From Conoideocrella luteorostrata (Eukaryota; Ascomycota; Sordariomycetes; Hypocreales; Clavicipitaceae), in NCBI GenBank assembly GCA_032433595.1, contig JASWJB010000024.1, forward strand, positions 1-64,000: 64,000 nt of DNA, written 5' to 3'. Position 1 is the stretch's first letter, and each line of letters begins with the position of its first letter. The translations under genes and the position numbers were made by a program. The notes beneath the pieces are model-generated. The model was not told the DNA's origin. It was given only the letters and a program-made list of their open reading frames with translations, and searched no databases. Shown piece after piece: positions 62,660-64,000 of this stretch.

Positions 62660-63330
62660 AACATTGAGATACTAGATTGCGGACTACACGGACTATTGGC
62701 TTGTACATCAACGCGCATCTCGGAATGTTACATCCGCACGGCATGAAGCATCCTATCTCTTTTTCTTCTTTGCGCCACTTTTTTCTTTCACAAAAGCTGA
62801 CTGATCTGTAATTCTTGTACATAGAAAGAAGTATAAGCAACACCAAACAAGCTAGGTACGTCTGTCCATCATTCCTCGTAACCATTGAAGTGCGCCATTA
62901 CCCTTACTTGATGATTCACTTTTTCGGTGCGGAGCTGCATTCTCCAGGCCTTTGCAGTCTCTGTTCGCTGCTTTATAGAGAGCTGTTGCATCTTCGAACC
63001 AATATGGTTTATGACCAGATGGATTTTGAATATTAGTCATATTTGTTGTTTGTTCTTGATATTGCTGGCGCGTGGTGCTCTTGTTCGAGGGTATTTGGGC
63101 GGTTTTTTTATAATGTCCAGTTTTGTGAGTGGATAGAATGCGAACTTTATCTGACGAGGTGGATTCTCCATCGCGTAGTATTCTTCGCACTTCGTTCATG
63201 GTGTTTTCACGATATTGCTCATCTGTTCATTGATATATCAGAAATGACCGTGGCATTATAGATCGGCTTACATACACTTACCTTGAGATCTTCTGTCACC
63301 ATTTTGATCCATGAGAACTTGGTTTAGTAG
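62660..63330. repeat. Diverged repeat copy R2
   Basis: Counterpart of 52010-52520 in the same orientation, about 10.6 kb away. Shared blocks: CATTGAGATACTAGATTGCGG, CATCTCGGAATG...GGCATGAAGC, GTATTCTTCGCACTTCGTTCATGGTG, CACCATTTTGATCCATGAG. Carries an extra segment of about 110 bp. Confidence 0.7.
62852..63199 (-). CDS. Possible gene within repeat copy R2
   Basis: ATG 63199, 115 aa: MNEVRRILRDGESTSSDKVR, IQNPSGHKPYWFEDATALYK, NGALQWLRGMMDRRT. Unrecognised. The diverged copy at 52 kb has CGA to TGA at the sixth codon. It could be a transposon- or island-encoded peptide, or chance within a repeat. Confidence 0.35.
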   Translation of the reverse strand: MNEVRRILRDGESTSSDKVRILSTHKTGHYKKTAQIPSNKSTTRQQYQEQTTNMTNIQNPSGHKPYWFEDATALYKAANRDCKGLENAAPHRKSESSSKGNGALQWLRGMMDRRT

Positions 63331-64000
63331 AGCGTCGTAGAATGGACGGTGGGCAATCAGTGGTAGACGGAAGGATCCAACAAGCAAGCACATTAATTCA
63401 TCATGAAGATGCCCTCATACATCTACTCGGAAACGGATATGTGGTATATTTATTGAAGAACTTGCATGCTGTAGCTTTTTACGGTAGGGAGTGCGGCATG
63501 CGGACCATGCAAGTGTTGTACTTCGCCCACATTCCTAAGAAACACACGTATCTCTCGTAACGGAGTGGCAACATACCAACTTATCACAGGCTTTATAATG
63601 CATTATTCACGCAGATAGGTCCCAGTAGCACATGCAGGCAGGCAAATCATGTATGCCAGCTGCAATTCGCTGCAACCAGCATTCTCAGCGCAGCTGGCTT
63701 TGAATAGTAATGATACGCGAATACTGCCCAGTTTTGGAGGCTGGAAGCCCAAATAAGTCTGTAACCAATGACACTCATTTAGCCCTATGGAGCTGGAATC
63801 TCGGTATACATCCCGTCATCAGCCCGCAAATGTCGTCATCTACACGCGTGTACAATCTCGTCCATTGGCTAGAGGCTCAGAACTTGAAAGCACCAAGAGC
63901 AGCGGTAAGTAATGGGTCGGCAAGCATCGTTTCGGAAAATGGCCGCGGAATAGAAAGTAGTTGTTTAGCTGTGGACCCTTTGGATGAAGCATAGTCCCGT
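63331..64000. other. Right-edge spacer
   Basis: No gene supported. A 94-codon open frame at 63710-63994 runs to the window edge without a recognisable domain. Confidence 0.35.

Noticed and set aside
1..64000. DUF3435 captain recombinase, NLR, reverse transcriptase or transposase genes
   Set aside because: I looked for their hallmark motifs in all long frames and saw none.

Overview
The window reads as genomic DNA of a filamentous ascomycete (Pezizomycotina). Genes have short introns of about 50-80 bp with GT-AG ends and CTAAC/CTGAC-like branch points. Start contexts and TATA-type promoters fit this, and so does the content: a fungal catabolic cluster, DUF3723, patatin-like and ferric-reductase genes, F-box and FHA-kinase genes. 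Position 1 lies in a poly-A run and the first gene lacks its 5' exon, so the left edge is probably a contig end. I worked by eye, without database searches. Family names come from motif recognition and exon joins from splice signals plus protein continuity.

Region 1-11.1 kb is a compact catabolic cluster: a polysaccharide-deacetylase-fold imidase (5' partial), an amidase, a phenol-hydroxylase-like FAD monooxygenase, an SV2/NiaP-like MFS transporter and an Old Yellow Enzyme reductase. This matches the eukaryotic nicotinate degradation (hxn) inventory: hxnM, hxnN, hxnV, a transporter and hxnT. The amidase has an exon 1/exon 3 junction that I cannot join in frame.

Region 11.1-21.5 kb holds orphan nuclear-type genes: a chromodomain-like protein, a small membrane protein, two MADS-like proteins and three orphans. 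Between one MADS-like gene and a divergent 146-aa orphan gene lies the most unusual feature of the window: 16 copies of a 12-bp palindrome (consensus TTTAC-YR-GTAAA) in about 610 bp, spaced mostly 32-33 or 39-42 bp apart.

Region 21.8-29.5 kb carries a ferric reductase, a patatin-like protein without a recognisable catalytic core and a DUF3723 gene. This trio is typical of Starship giant transposons. No DUF3435 captain recombinase is visible, so this is the interior or a remnant of such an element, or an accessory island built from one.

Region 31-48 kb is a run of small TATA-driven coiled-coil genes mixed with a mucin-like secreted protein, two F-box proteins, an ankyrin protein, a third MADS-like protein, a secreted protein whose mature N-terminus should be histidine, and a repeat-bearing gene. 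Region 48-58.6 kb holds an FHA-kinase with an APSES-like tail, a divergent kinase-like/Fta2-like pair and a C2H2 protein. Regions 50.6-54 kb and 58.6-64 kb are gene-poor, with diverged duplicates and a patatin relic.
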